Source: Ruficoccus sp. ZRK36 (GTDB lineage Bacteria; Verrucomicrobiota; Verrucomicrobiia; Opitutales; Cerasicoccaceae). Taken from it: DNA of 64,000 nt. Below are positions 27,099 to 35,815 of the stretch, in pieces. The DNA lies in the NCBI RefSeq assembly GCF_019603315.1, contig NZ_CP080649.1, forward strand, positions 3,358,176 through 3,422,175, given 5' to 3'. The notes below the pieces were generated by a model. That model did not search any database. It had not been told where the DNA came from and worked only from the letters and a program-made list of their open reading frames with translations. How positions within the stretch are numbered: position 1 is the first letter of the stretch; each line of letters opens with the position of its first letter. The position numbers and the translations under genes were made by a program.

Positions 27099-28715
27099 AT
27101 GCCGAGATTTTTCCCGACAGTACTGGCCTGCCTTTGCCTGTTTGCACCCATTATTGCTAACGCTGCAGGCGCCGCCGCCGCCAAAGACCTCCCGACGTTT
27201 CCGCTTCCACTGGAAGATTACCGTCACGTCGAAGAAGAAAAAGCCACCCAGGAGGGCGTCGAAGAGCTTGGCTTGTGGGATACGCTTGTCATGCGTGCCG
27301 AGGCCGAGCCGATCAACCTGGTGGTGACGCTGCTGTTCTTCGGGGCGATCATTCACACTTTTTTCGCGGGCAAGTTCATGCATATAGCTCACCGGCTGGA
27401 AAAGGAGCATGCCGAGAGTGGCGAAGGCAAAAACAAGCGCTACGTCAACGGCAAGGAGCCGGTCAGCTTCCGGGCCACAGTTTTTCACTTTTTGGGCGAG
27501 GTTGAGGCGATTTTCGGCATCTGGGTGCTTCCTCTGTTCCTGATCATCACCTTCTGGAACGGACTGGGCCTGGATGTAGCCATCCACTACATCGACGAGC
27601 AGGACTACACCGAGCCGGTCTTTGTCGTGGTCATCATGGCCATCGCCTCCTCCCGGCCGATTCTCCAGCTGGCGCGTGACGCTCTCAGCATCGTGGCCGG
27701 TATCGGTAAGCACAGCCCGGCGGCCTGGTGGCTGTCCATTCTCACGATTGCGCCGATTCTCGGCTCTTTCATCACCGAGCCTGCCGCCATGACCATCGCC
27801 GCCCTGCTGCTGGGTCAGCAGTTCTATAAGTACAAGCCCGCTCCGGTCTTTGCCTACGCAACGCTCGGCCTGCTCTTTGTAAACGTCTCGGTGGGTGGCA
27901 CGCTGACGCACTTCGCAGCACCGCCTGTCCTGATGGTTGCCACCGGCTGGGGCTGGGACTTGCCGCACATGCTGTTCACCTTCGGCTGGCGCGCCGTGCT
28001 CGGGATTCTGATCTCGAACGCCATCTACTTCATGATTTTCCGCAAGCAGTTCGCCACATTGCTGGCGGGTGCTCCCGAGCCTACACCTACGCAGGAGGCC
28101 GACCCCGAGGCCGACCCGGTCCCCTACTGGATCGTACTGGTGCATGTCGGCTTCGTGGCCTGGACGGTCATGACCCTGCACCACCCGCCTCTGTTCGTCA
28201 GTGGGTTCCTGGCCTTTATCGCCTTTACCGTGGGCACCTCCCACTACCAGTACCAGATCAAGCTTCGCGGCCCGATGCTGGTCGGCTTCTTCCTCGCCGC
28301 CCTGAAAATCCACGGCGGCTTGCAGGGCTGGTGGATCTCGCCCGTGCTGGGCAGCCTGGAGCAGATCCCGCTCTTTATCGGCTCGACTCTGCTCACGGCG
28401 GTGAACGACAACGCCGCCATCACCTACCTGGCCTCGCAGGTACCGATCTTTGACACCCATACCGCGACGGGCGCGCTGAAGGAAGGCGCAGACCTCCTGC
28501 GGGCTCAGGCCCTGCAGTACGCGGTCGTGGCCGGGGCTGTCACTGGTGGCGGCCTGACCGTCATCGCCAACGCCCCCAACCCGGCTGGCCAGAGCATCCT
28601 CAACAAGTTCTTCAAGGGTGGCATCTCACCCCTCGGCTTGTTGCTCGGAGCGGCCATTCCGACGATCGTCATGGCCTTCTGCTTCATGATCCTGCCTCAC
28701 GTGCACTTCCGCTAA
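27099..28715 (+). CDS. Putative Na+/H+ antiporter (NhaD/DUF1504-like)
   Basis: 538-residue inner-membrane transporter. It begins with a signal-like stretch (FFPTVLACLCLFAPIIANA), has an early soluble segment with charged residues, and then ten or more membrane helices. Recognisable blocks are ASSRPILQLARDAL, LGSFITEPAAMTIAALLLG, NVSVGGTLTHFAAPPVLMVA, TLLTAVNDNAAITYLASQVP and LTVIANAPNPAGQSIL, typical of the ion-transporter superfamily clade named putative Na+/H+ antiporter. Ion specificity is not proven. The leader before ATG 27099 is A/C-rich with no ribosome binding site. A terminator follows. Confidence 0.8.
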   Translation: MPRFFPTVLACLCLFAPIIANAAGAAAAKDLPTFPLPLEDYRHVEEEKATQEGVEELGLWDTLVMRAEAEPINLVVTLLFFGAIIHTFFAGKFMHIAHRLEKEHAESGEGKNKRYVNGKEPVSFRATVFHFLGEVEAIFGIWVLPLFLIITFWNGLGLDVAIHYIDEQDYTEPVFVVVIMAIASSRPILQLARDALSIVAGIGKHSPAAWWLSILTIAPILGSFITEPAAMTIAALLLGQQFYKYKPAPVFAYATLGLLFVNVSVGGTLTHFAAPPVLMVATGWGWDLPHMLFTFGWRAVLGILISNAIYFMIFRKQFATLLAGAPEPTPTQEADPEADPVPYWIVLVHVGFVAWTVMTLHHPPLFVSGFLAFIAFTVGTSHYQYQIKLRGPMLVGFFLAALKIHGGLQGWWISPVLGSLEQIPLFIGSTLLTAVNDNAAITYLASQVPIFDTHTATGALKEGADLLRAQALQYAVVAGAVTGGGLTVIANAPNPAGQSILNKFFKGGISPLGLLLGAAIPTIVMAFCFMILPHVHFR

Positions 28716-28737
28716 GCCGAAGAGCTTCCCATTTGCG

Positions 28738-28787
28738 AAACCCCGCGCGCAGTCCCGGATTTAAACCGGTCCGCCCGCGGGGTTTTT
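28738..28787 (+). terminator. Terminator after antiporter-like gene
   Basis: CCCCGCG (28741-28747) pairs with CGCGGGG (28776-28782), with a smaller inner CCGG pairing, followed by TTTTT. Confidence 0.8.
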
Positions 28788-28923
28788 CATGGTGAGCGAG
28801 CACGCTCACCCACCATAAATTTGAATTGCTAAAGCAGTCTCAGCGCAGAATACTTCTGCTGTTGCCAGAAAGACAGCGCGGTCGACTCTCCCAAGCCGCC
28901 AACCCTTAACCCGATTAGCTCTC

Positions 28924-29580
28924 ATGCCATTGCGTTTCGCCGAAGAAATCCTCCTGCTGGCTCTCGACGACTCCAGCGGGAAGCTCCATCCCCTCCCCGA
29001 CCGGGCGCTCGACCTGGCTCTGGCCGGAGCGATCCTGATGGAGCTGGCCTTTCACAAACGGATCGATACGGACGAAAAAGAGCTGTCCGTCCTCGACCGC
29101 ACCGCGACCGGAGACGAACTGCTCGACCTCGTGCTCGACGCCATGCCGCAAGACCGGGACCGCCTCCCGATCCAGAACGCCCTCTCGGCTGGCCTGCGAA
29201 ACATCCAGGAGGTGCGCAAAAAACTTTTTCAGGGCCTCGTGGCCAAGGGAATCCTGCGACAGGAAAAATGTCGCTTCCTCTGGGTCATGCCCGAGCGGCG
29301 CTACCCCGTGATCGACGGGGCCGAGGAAGCCGAGGTCAAGTCCCGCATCCGTAAGGTCATTCTCAGCGATGCCATTCCCGACCCCCAGGACGTTGTCATC
29401 ATCTGCCTGATGAAGGCCTGCGACCTGAGTCCCTACGTCTTTACAGAGGAAGAGCTGGAAAAGGCCCGCCCCCGCATCGCGGAAGTCGCCAAGATGGACT
29501 TCATCGGGCAGGCGCTCGCCCGCGCCATTCAGCACATCCAGGACGCCATCCTCGAAACCATCGCCTACATCGGCATGTAG
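28924..29580 (+). CDS. GPP34 (GOLPH3-like) phosphoinositide-binding-family protein
   Basis: 218-residue homologue of the eukaryotic Golgi phosphoprotein 3 family. The hallmark opening is RFAEEILLLALDDSSGKLHPL followed by an all-helical body: ALDLALAGAILMELAFHKRIDTD, LVAKGILRQEKCRFLWVMPERRYPV and a C-terminal helix ending ETIAYIGM. In eukaryotes GOLPH3 binds PI4P on Golgi membranes and sorts glycosyltransferases. Bacterial members exist, mainly described in Actinobacteria, and their function is largely unknown. No signal peptide or membrane helix, so it is likely peripheral or cytosolic. It stands alone between a terminator and a hairpin-repeat gap, with no functionally linked neighbour. Confidence 0.8.
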   Translation: MPLRFAEEILLLALDDSSGKLHPLPDRALDLALAGAILMELAFHKRIDTDEKELSVLDRTATGDELLDLVLDAMPQDRDRLPIQNALSAGLRNIQEVRKKLFQGLVAKGILRQEKCRFLWVMPERRYPVIDGAEEAEVKSRIRKVILSDAIPDPQDVVIICLMKACDLSPYVFTEEELEKARPRIAEVAKMDFIGQALARAIQHIQDAILETIAYIGM

Positions 29581-29833
29581 CAGGGCGAAGGCCCTGCACC
29601 CTGGATGCTTCGCATCCTGATGGGGCTCTGCCCCATCGGCACTGCGTGCCTGCCCCGTCAGGATGAACTCCTGCTGGTGACTGAGTTTCGATGCGCAGTA
29701 TCGAAAGTACAGGCTTCGCCTGGCGCGGGGTACGGGGGGCGCGCAGCCCCCGAAATCGCAGGCACGGGCTCACCGCGCAGCACGCAAATCGCGCTTGCCT
29801 TTGGGCGGGGAGGCTTTGGGATATGTCGTACCT
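29581..29833. repeat. Gap with a run of mini-hairpins before metY
   Basis: Four hairpins in a row: CAGGGC-GAAG-GCCCTG (29581-29596), GGATGC-TTC-GCATCC (29603-29617), GATGGGGC-TCT-GCCCCATC (29619-29637) and GGCAC-TGC-GTGCC (29638-29650). The rest of the gap is unstructured to my eye and shows no SAM riboswitch or other known leader before metY. Confidence 0.8.
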
Positions 29834-31144
29834 ATGAGCGAAAACACGATCCCCATGAAAGGTCTCGGCACCCGTGCCGTTCACGCCGGTCAATCCCCTG
29901 ACAGCGATTTCGGCGCCCGCGCCGCCCCGATCTACCAGACCACCAGCTTTGTTTTTAAGGACACCGAGCACGCCGCTAACCTGTTCGGCCTGAAAGAACT
30001 CGGCCCGATCTACACCCGCCTCGGTAACCCGACCAACGACGTCCTGGAGGCCCGTGTGGCCGCTCTTGAGGGCGGGACTGCTGGTCTGGCCCACAGCAGT
30101 GGCTCGGCTGCCATCACAAACTCGATCCTGAACCTCGCCGGTGCCGGGGATCACATCGTCTCCGTTTCCCAGCTCTACGGCGGCACCTACAACCTCTTTC
30201 ACTACACCCTCCCGAAGCTCGGGATCGAGGTCAGCTTTGTGGACGGCAACGATCCGGAGAACTTCCGCAAGGCCGTCAAAGCGAACACCAAGGCCTTTTT
30301 CGGGGAAACCCTCGGCAACCCGCGCCTGAACGTCTTCCCCATCGCCGAAGTCGCCGCCATCGGGGACGAGCTGGGCATCCCGCTCGTCATGGACAACACC
30401 GTCGCCCCCCTGATCTGCCGCCCCATCGAGCACGGCTGCAACGTCGTCGCGCACAGCACCACGAAGTTCCTCGGCGGTCACGGCGTGGCCATTGGCGGCA
30501 TGGTTGTGGACGGAGGTAACTTTGACTGGGGCCGCGGGCGCCATCCCGGCTTTACCGAGCCAGACAACAGCTACCACGGCCTCGTCCACTGGGACGCGTT
30601 CAAGGCCTTCCCGCCCGCCGGTGGGGCCAACGTCGCCTTTGCCTTCAAGATGCGCCTGCAACTGCTGCGCGACACCGGTAACTGCCCTTCACCGCACAAC
30701 AGTTGGCTCACTCTGCTGGGTATCGAGACGGCCCACCTGCGCATGCAGCGCCACTGCGAGAACGCGCTCAAGGTGGCCGAGTACCTCAACGCCCACGACA
30801 AGGTCGAATGGGTCACCTATCCCGGCCTCAAGGACCACCCGCATCACGAACCGGCAAAGAAGTACCTGAACGGTGGCTTCGGGGCGCTCCTGGGCTTTGG
30901 CATCAAGGGCGGTCTGGACGCGGGCAAAAAGTTTATCGAGTCCCTCCAGCTCTTCAGCCACCTGGCCAATATCGGTGACGCCAAGAGCCTGGCCATCCAC
31001 CCGGCGACCACCACCCACAGCCAACTCAGTGAGGAAGAACTGATCTCGGCCGGGGTCACGCCGGACTTCGTCCGCCTGAGTGTCGGTATCGAAGACTTTG
31101 AGGACATCCACGCCGACCTCGAACAGGCACTGGCAAAGGCCTAA
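29834..31144 (+). CDS. metY: O-acetylhomoserine (thiol)-lyase
   Basis: 436-residue PLP enzyme of the Cys/Met metabolism family, replacing the acetyl of O-acetylhomoserine by sulfide (homocysteine) or methanethiol. Markers: TRAVHAGQSPDSDFGARAAP, PIYTRLGNPTNDVLEARVAALEGG, the PLP-binding block ending AHSTTKFLGGHGVAIGG (Schiff-base Lys) and the C-terminal SLAIHPATTTHSQLSEEE. Its length of about 430, rather than about 380-400, and the ESLQLFSHLANIGD block favour MetY over MetB or MetZ. The start at 29834 (MSENTIP) fits the family; an earlier in-frame ATG at 29795 adds an unrelated leader. Confidence 0.93.
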   Translation: MSENTIPMKGLGTRAVHAGQSPDSDFGARAAPIYQTTSFVFKDTEHAANLFGLKELGPIYTRLGNPTNDVLEARVAALEGGTAGLAHSSGSAAITNSILNLAGAGDHIVSVSQLYGGTYNLFHYTLPKLGIEVSFVDGNDPENFRKAVKANTKAFFGETLGNPRLNVFPIAEVAAIGDELGIPLVMDNTVAPLICRPIEHGCNVVAHSTTKFLGGHGVAIGGMVVDGGNFDWGRGRHPGFTEPDNSYHGLVHWDAFKAFPPAGGANVAFAFKMRLQLLRDTGNCPSPHNSWLTLLGIETAHLRMQRHCENALKVAEYLNAHDKVEWVTYPGLKDHPHHEPAKKYLNGGFGALLGFGIKGGLDAGKKFIESLQLFSHLANIGDAKSLAIHPATTTHSQLSEEELISAGVTPDFVRLSVGIEDFEDIHADLEQALAKA

Positions 31145-31379
31145 GCGGGGTGCGTGACCGCACCGGACAATGAGGGGCTCCGCCCCTACGCTTCTTTCAG
31201 TCGCTGCCCCGGCAACGGATTCTCTAAAACGGGGTGCCACCATTTTACAAGTAGCCCGTTAATGGGGCAGCGAACGCAGTGAGCGATGGGGCAGAGCCCC
31301 ATCTATGCCACCGGGTGCAACCCGGCGGAAAACGGTGTACTAACGTTGCAAGGAACGCGTAATGTGTTTCTAGTGCGAT
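31145..31379. repeat. Mosaic repeat, copy B, and mini-hairpins before hemH
   Basis: Bases 31149-31171 and 31264-31303 repeat the two modules seen at 4762-4824, here in changed order and orientation. Hairpins are AGGGGC-TCC-GCCCCT (31173-31187), GATGGGGC-AGA-GCCCCATC (31285-31303) and CCGGGT-GCA-ACCCGG (31311-31325). No gene or known leader is seen. Confidence 0.8.
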
Positions 31380-32414
31380 ATGGTCAAACCAGCCGTCCTG
31401 TTGCTCAACCTCGGTTCCCCCGACTCCACCTCCGTGCCGGACGTGCGGCGGTACCTGAAGGAATTCCTCCTCGACGAGCGCGTGATCGACGCTCCTGCGC
31501 CGATCCGCAACTTTGTCGTGCGCGGGTTGATCCTACCCTTTCGCCCGAAGCGCTCAGCCGAGGCCTACTCAAAGGTGTGGACGCCCGAGGGCTCGCCTCT
31601 GATTGTTTCCAGTGAGCAGCAGCAGCAAGCCGTCGCGGAGAAACACCCCGAGGTCATCGCCGAGCTGGCCATGCGCTACGGCACCCCCTCCATCCCCGAG
31701 GCCATTGGCCGCCTCAAAGCCGCCGGTGTGACGCACCTGTTTATCGTGCCGCTGTACCCACACTACGCCATGAGCAGCTACGAGACCGTGCTTGTGCGCG
31801 TGACCGATGAAATCGCAGCCCAGGATTTTTCTGTAAAAACAGCTACACTCCAGCCCTTTTATAAAGACGACGACTACATAGACGCGCTGATCGAGAGCGC
31901 CCGCCCCCATCTGGAGGAGCCCTACGACCTGCTGCTGTTTTCCTACCACGGCATCCCCGAGCGCCACGTCCGCAAGTCCGACCCCTCGCATGCGCACTGC
32001 CTGTGCGTGCCCGGTTGCTGCGAGACCGAGCACCCTGCTCACGGCACCTGCTACCGGCACCAGTGCTTCGCGACGACGCGCGCGTTCACCGAGCGGGCCG
32101 GATTATCCCCCGACAAGGTCGCCGTGTCCTTCCAGTCACGGCTGGGCCGCGACCCGTGGCTGAAACCCTACACGGACTTCCGGCTCCAGGAGCTTCCCCA
32201 AGAAGGCGTAAAGCGCCTGCGCGTGATCTGCCCGGCCTTTGTCTCGGACTGTCTTGAGACCCTGGAGGAGATCGCCATGGAGGGTAAGGAGACCTTTCTG
32301 GAGGCCGGGGGCGAGGACTTTAAGCAAATCCCCTGCCTCAACAACCACCCGGCATGGCTGGATGTACTCAATGGTCGGGTCGATAGCTGGCTGGCCACAC
32401 TGCCCGCATCCTGA
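31380..32414 (+). CDS. hemH: Ferrochelatase
   Basis: 344-residue enzyme inserting Fe2+ into protoporphyrin IX, the last step of protoheme synthesis. Conserved pieces: LLLNLGSPDSTSVPDVRRYL, EAYSKVWTPEGSPLIVSS, VPLYPHYAMSSYETV, the metal-site His190 in FSYHGIPERH, SFQSRLGRDPWLKPYTD and CPAFVSDCLETLEEI with the conserved Glu. An inserted Cys-rich segment (HCLCVPGCCETEHPAHGTCYRHQC, residues 206-229) carries six Cys; related clusters occur in several bacterial ferrochelatases, sometimes holding a 2Fe-2S cluster, which is possible here. First of three same-strand genes with hemX-like and hemA. Confidence 0.95.
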   Translation: MVKPAVLLLNLGSPDSTSVPDVRRYLKEFLLDERVIDAPAPIRNFVVRGLILPFRPKRSAEAYSKVWTPEGSPLIVSSEQQQQAVAEKHPEVIAELAMRYGTPSIPEAIGRLKAAGVTHLFIVPLYPHYAMSSYETVLVRVTDEIAAQDFSVKTATLQPFYKDDDYIDALIESARPHLEEPYDLLLFSYHGIPERHVRKSDPSHAHCLCVPGCCETEHPAHGTCYRHQCFATTRAFTERAGLSPDKVAVSFQSRLGRDPWLKPYTDFRLQELPQEGVKRLRVICPAFVSDCLETLEEIAMEGKETFLEAGGEDFKQIPCLNNHPAWLDVLNGRVDSWLATLPAS

Positions 32415-32465
32415 GCCCTATTGCGGTTGCTTTTGAAGCCTCTCAGCGTATAGATTACGCGTTTC

Positions 32466-33329
32466 ATGACACCCGAACTCCATACCGACCATTCGCTTTT
32501 CTGGATCGGCAGCGTCCTGTACGCACTGTCGTTCCTGTTTGCGCTGGTCTCGATCAGTTCGGAGAAAAGGCTCATCCGGTCCATCTTTATGACGCTGCTG
32601 GTGGGCGGCTTTATCTTCCAGAGTCTGGGGCTGTACTTTCGGGGCATCGAGGAGCGGGCCTTTCCGCTGACCAACCCGTTTGAAATCCTCCAGGTACTCT
32701 CCTGGAGCGGCGTCTGCCTGAACCTCATCCTGCGGCCCCTGTTTCGGCTCAACCTGCTGAATTTCTTCAGCGCGGGGCTGGCCACCGTACTCGGGGCACT
32801 TTCGCTGGCCACCCCCGAGTGGGACTACACCGCCGTGCCCACCCACATCGGGACAAACCCGTGGGTCGGCTTCCACGCGGTGCTGGCGGTCTTCAGCTAC
32901 GGGGTCTTCGGGGTGCTGGCCATCACCTCGCTGATGTATCTGATCCAGAACTACGGGCTCAACCGCCGCAAGGCCGGGGGTATCTTCTCCCTGCTGCCCG
33001 CCATCCGCCAGCTGGAGGACATCAACAGCAAGCTGATCATTTTCGGGGTCAGCGTGCTGACCGTCGCCGTGGCGATTGGTTGCCTCAACTGGATCGCCCT
33101 GCCGGGGACGATCGGCGCCCTCAAGCTCATCGTCGCCATCGCCGTATGGGCGGCCTACCTGACCCTGCTTTTCCTACGTAACTCCAACCGGCTCATCGCA
33201 TCGCCCTTCGCACGGGCCTGCGTGATCCTGTTCGTCGCGGCCCTCGTCTCGCTGTGGCCGCTGATGCTCCGTACCGCCCCAGACGCTCCGGCGACGGGCA
33301 CGGACCTTTACGACGATGCAAGCCGCTGA
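32466..33329 (+). CDS. hemX: HemX/CcsA-type cytochrome c assembly-like membrane protein
   Basis: 287-residue inner-membrane protein with about eight helices. The CcsA/HemX family block FRGIEERAFPLTNPFEILQVLSW and later GTNPWVGFHAVLAVFSYGVFGVLA are visible; the tryptophan-rich WWD core of true CcsA is not. HemX in Bacillus sits next to hemA and lowers GluTR levels; here too the gene overlaps hemA by 14 bases, so a role in heme pathway control or heme handling is likely. It begins 51 bases after hemH. Symbol by analogy. Confidence 0.75.
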   Translation: MTPELHTDHSLFWIGSVLYALSFLFALVSISSEKRLIRSIFMTLLVGGFIFQSLGLYFRGIEERAFPLTNPFEILQVLSWSGVCLNLILRPLFRLNLLNFFSAGLATVLGALSLATPEWDYTAVPTHIGTNPWVGFHAVLAVFSYGVFGVLAITSLMYLIQNYGLNRRKAGGIFSLLPAIRQLEDINSKLIIFGVSVLTVAVAIGCLNWIALPGTIGALKLIVAIAVWAAYLTLLFLRNSNRLIASPFARACVILFVAALVSLWPLMLRTAPDAPATGTDLYDDASR

Positions 33330-34356
33330 CAATCCCCGGCTTTTTCTGCTCGGCAGCTCGCACCGGACAGCATCGCTGGAAGTGCGGGAAACCTTTGCGC
33401 TCAACACAGACTCAGCCCAGGCCCTCTACGAACGACTCCGCCAGGATGCCGGCCTGAGCGAGTGCCTCATCCTCAACACCTGCAACCGTGTCGAAATCTA
33501 CGGCGTGGCCGACGCAGTCGGCAGCCGCGAGCAGCTGGAGGAATCCCTGCGCCGCTCGCATGGCTTCGACACCTCGGCCTTTCTCAAGCACGGGTTCTGG
33601 CTCACGGGCGAGGAAGTCGTGCAGCATGCCTTTGAGGTCGCCGCCGGGCTGGACTCCCAGATGGTCGGCGAGACCGAAATCCTCGGGCAGCTCAAGAGCT
33701 CCTATGCCGGGGCCTCCGGGGCAGCCGCCACTGGCCCGGTGCTGAACCGGCTCTTCCAGAAAAGCTTCCAAGCCGCCAAGTGGGCGCGCACCCACACCGG
33801 TATCGGGCGCGGCCAGATCAGCGTCGGTAATGTCGCTGCCGAGCTTGCCCAGCGTGTCTGCGGCGACCTCAAGGACGCCTCTGTCCTGCTCGTCGGGACC
33901 GGCGAGGTCGCCGAAAAGACCGTGCAGGCCCTTGTCAGCCGAGGTGCTTCCCGCGTCACCGTAGCGGGGCGAAACCTGATCAAGGCCCGGGAGCTGGCAG
34001 ACGCCTTTCAGGGGCCGTGCATGAGTATCTCGGATGTGCCGCGCGTATTGGCATTTCATGACATCGTGATCTGCTCGACCGCCTCGACCGAACCCCTGCT
34101 GCGCAAGGACGAAGTCGCCCCCGCCCTGCGTCAGCGCCCCACCCGTCCGCTTTTCGCCATCGACCTGGCCCTGCCGCGTGACATCGAGGGCAGCGTCGGC
34201 AAGCTCAGCAACGTCTACCTCTACAACCTCGACGACCTCGCCGCCATCGCCAATGAGAACCTGAAAGCCCGGCAGGCCGAAGTCGAAAAGGCCCGCCACG
34301 CCCTGCTCGAGCGCGCCGCGCATCTCTGGGGCCACCTGTGCTCGCGGCCCAGCTAA
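33316..34356 (+). CDS. hemA: Glutamyl-tRNA reductase, short form
   Basis: 346-residue NADPH enzyme that reduces Glu-tRNA to glutamate-1-semialdehyde, the first committed heme step. Key parts: FLLGSSHRTASLEVRE, catalytic Cys56 in LILNTCNRVEIY, GLDSQMVGETEILGQLKSSY, and the nucleotide-binding VLLVGTGEVAEKTVQALVSRGA. The usual family length is above 400; the protein stops soon after the spinal helix begins (ENLKARQAEVEKARHALLERAA), so most of the C-terminal dimerisation domain is missing. No frameshift is apparent, because the downstream MFS gene starts after a 114-base gap without a continuing homologous frame. The start overlaps the hemX-like gene. Confidence 0.92.
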   Translation: MQAADNPRLFLLGSSHRTASLEVRETFALNTDSAQALYERLRQDAGLSECLILNTCNRVEIYGVADAVGSREQLEESLRRSHGFDTSAFLKHGFWLTGEEVVQHAFEVAAGLDSQMVGETEILGQLKSSYAGASGAAATGPVLNRLFQKSFQAAKWARTHTGIGRGQISVGNVAAELAQRVCGDLKDASVLLVGTGEVAEKTVQALVSRGASRVTVAGRNLIKARELADAFQGPCMSISDVPRVLAFHDIVICSTASTEPLLRKDEVAPALRQRPTRPLFAIDLALPRDIEGSVGKLSNVYLYNLDDLAAIANENLKARQAEVEKARHALLERAAHLWGHLCSRPS

Positions 34357-34470
34357 GGCTGAAGCAGCCACACGCCATAGCGTAGCGGCATGACCACGCG
34401 CTTTTGAGGGTTGCCGCGGATGGGAGCGGACACCACTGTGGAGGGTTGAACCTCCCGACCCGCACCCAAT

Positions 34471-35709
34471 ATGAGACCCGAACCCGCCGTTGCCCCTACC
34501 CTTGCTGACGGGGCGGACCGGGCCGTGGCCAAGACCACGTACTTCTACGACCGCTGGCGGGGCTTTTTTTACGGGCTGCTGGAGCCGGGCTGGGTCACCT
34601 TTTCCCTGCTGATCGCGATCCGGTACTTTGACATGCCGGTCTATCTGAAGGCGCTGCTCCCGGCGGCGACGTTTATCGGGCTTCTGCTGAATACCTTCAC
34701 CATCGCGGCATGCGGACGCACCGGTAAGCCCACCTCGTGGCTGATCTCGATCATCATGATCCTGTGCGCCCTGTGTATCAGTGGAGCCATGATCGCGCCC
34801 ACCCTGGCGCTGTTTCTGGCCTTCTTCATGGCGGCCAATATCCTCTTTGTGCAAAACCCGCCGCTGCTGGTTCAGATTTATTCGGCGAATTATCGGCCCG
34901 GCGAGCGCGGCACCAAGGTGTCCACGGCCTTCATCCTGCTCGCCATGGGGGCTATCTGCGCAGGTTGGCTCGGGGGGGAGGCTCTCGACCGTGACATCAC
35001 GTATTTCCCGATTATTCTGGCCGGGATGGCGGCGGTCTGCGTGGTCAGCTCGTTCATCGTGAGGCGCATCCCCTCGCAGCCGCTGGACCGCAAGGCCAAC
35101 GCCAACCCCTTCAAGAGCCTGTCCGTGATGTGGAAGGACAAGCTCTTCGGCTGGCTGCTGCTGTGCTGGATGGTGATCGGCACCAGTAACCTGATGACGA
35201 TCCCCCTGCGCATCGAGTACATGGCAGACCCGCGCTACGGCATCAATGCCACGAACTTCGAGATCGCGCTGGTGACCTTTATCGTGCCGATGATCATCCG
35301 CATGCTCAGCACGAAGGTCTGGGGTTTTCTTTTCGACAAGATCAACTTCATCGTCTGGCGCGTGTGCATCAACGCCTGCTTCTTTACCGGCTTCCTCATC
35401 TACTTCAACAGTCACTCGCTCCCGCTCCTCGGACTGGGGATGGCCTTCATCGGGGCGGCGATGGGCGGTGGTGCCATCGGCTGGACCCTCTGGGTGACGA
35501 AGCTCGCCCCCTCCAGTGAAGTCTCCAAGTACATGAGCGCCCACACCGCACTGACCGGCCTGCGGGGCACGCTCGCCCCCTTTATCGGGTACTGGGTGCT
35601 CGCCCACCTCGATCCGCATCTGCTCAGCTACGTCTGCGCAGGGGGCATGATCCTGGCCAGCACGATGTTTGCACTCGCCTGGAAGTCTCCCCGCATGCGG
35701 GCAGCATGA
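34471..35709 (+). CDS. Major facilitator superfamily transporter
   Basis: 412-residue polytopic membrane protein with about twelve helices, beginning after a polar N-terminus (to about 30) with YDRWRGFFYGLLEPGWVTFSLLIA. The halves are separated by a basic loop (VRRIPSQPLDRKANANPFKSLS). General MFS features are present (RPGERGTKVS, a basic-loop pattern), but no substrate-specific motif is seen. It shares its overall build with the tandem pair at 50595 and 52196 (early PGW..FS/PAGFIIS-like segment, similar loops), suggesting a common lineage-specific family. The upstream gap has a small hairpin GGAGG/CCTCC around 34441-34456. Confidence 0.8.
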   Translation: MRPEPAVAPTLADGADRAVAKTTYFYDRWRGFFYGLLEPGWVTFSLLIAIRYFDMPVYLKALLPAATFIGLLLNTFTIAACGRTGKPTSWLISIIMILCALCISGAMIAPTLALFLAFFMAANILFVQNPPLLVQIYSANYRPGERGTKVSTAFILLAMGAICAGWLGGEALDRDITYFPIILAGMAAVCVVSSFIVRRIPSQPLDRKANANPFKSLSVMWKDKLFGWLLLCWMVIGTSNLMTIPLRIEYMADPRYGINATNFEIALVTFIVPMIIRMLSTKVWGFLFDKINFIVWRVCINACFFTGFLIYFNSHSLPLLGLGMAFIGAAMGGGAIGWTLWVTKLAPSSEVSKYMSAHTALTGLRGTLAPFIGYWVLAHLDPHLLSYVCAGGMILASTMFALAWKSPRMRAA

Positions 35710-35815
35710 GCATCCCTTCTCTTAAGCGGTCGCCTGCCCTCTCATTTCTGGAACCAGCGTCAAAGGACTCTAAAAGCGCTGGACAGCATTTGTCGGTCTT
35801 TTATGGTCCATTAGC

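Noticed and set aside
26892-28460. A 522-codon minus-strand open frame opposite the antiporter-like gene
   Set aside because: Highly charged product without motifs lying fully inside a recognisable transporter gene.
29581-29833. A SAM or other methionine-related riboswitch before metY
   Set aside because: The gap is explained by mini-hairpins; no conserved riboswitch core or anti-terminator arrangement was seen.
33412-35619. A long minus-strand open frame (735 codons) opposite hemA and the MFS gene
   Set aside because: It is antisense to two well-supported genes, its translation is rich in Asp/Gly/His/Arg with no domain or membrane pattern, and such frames are common in GC-rich codon contexts.
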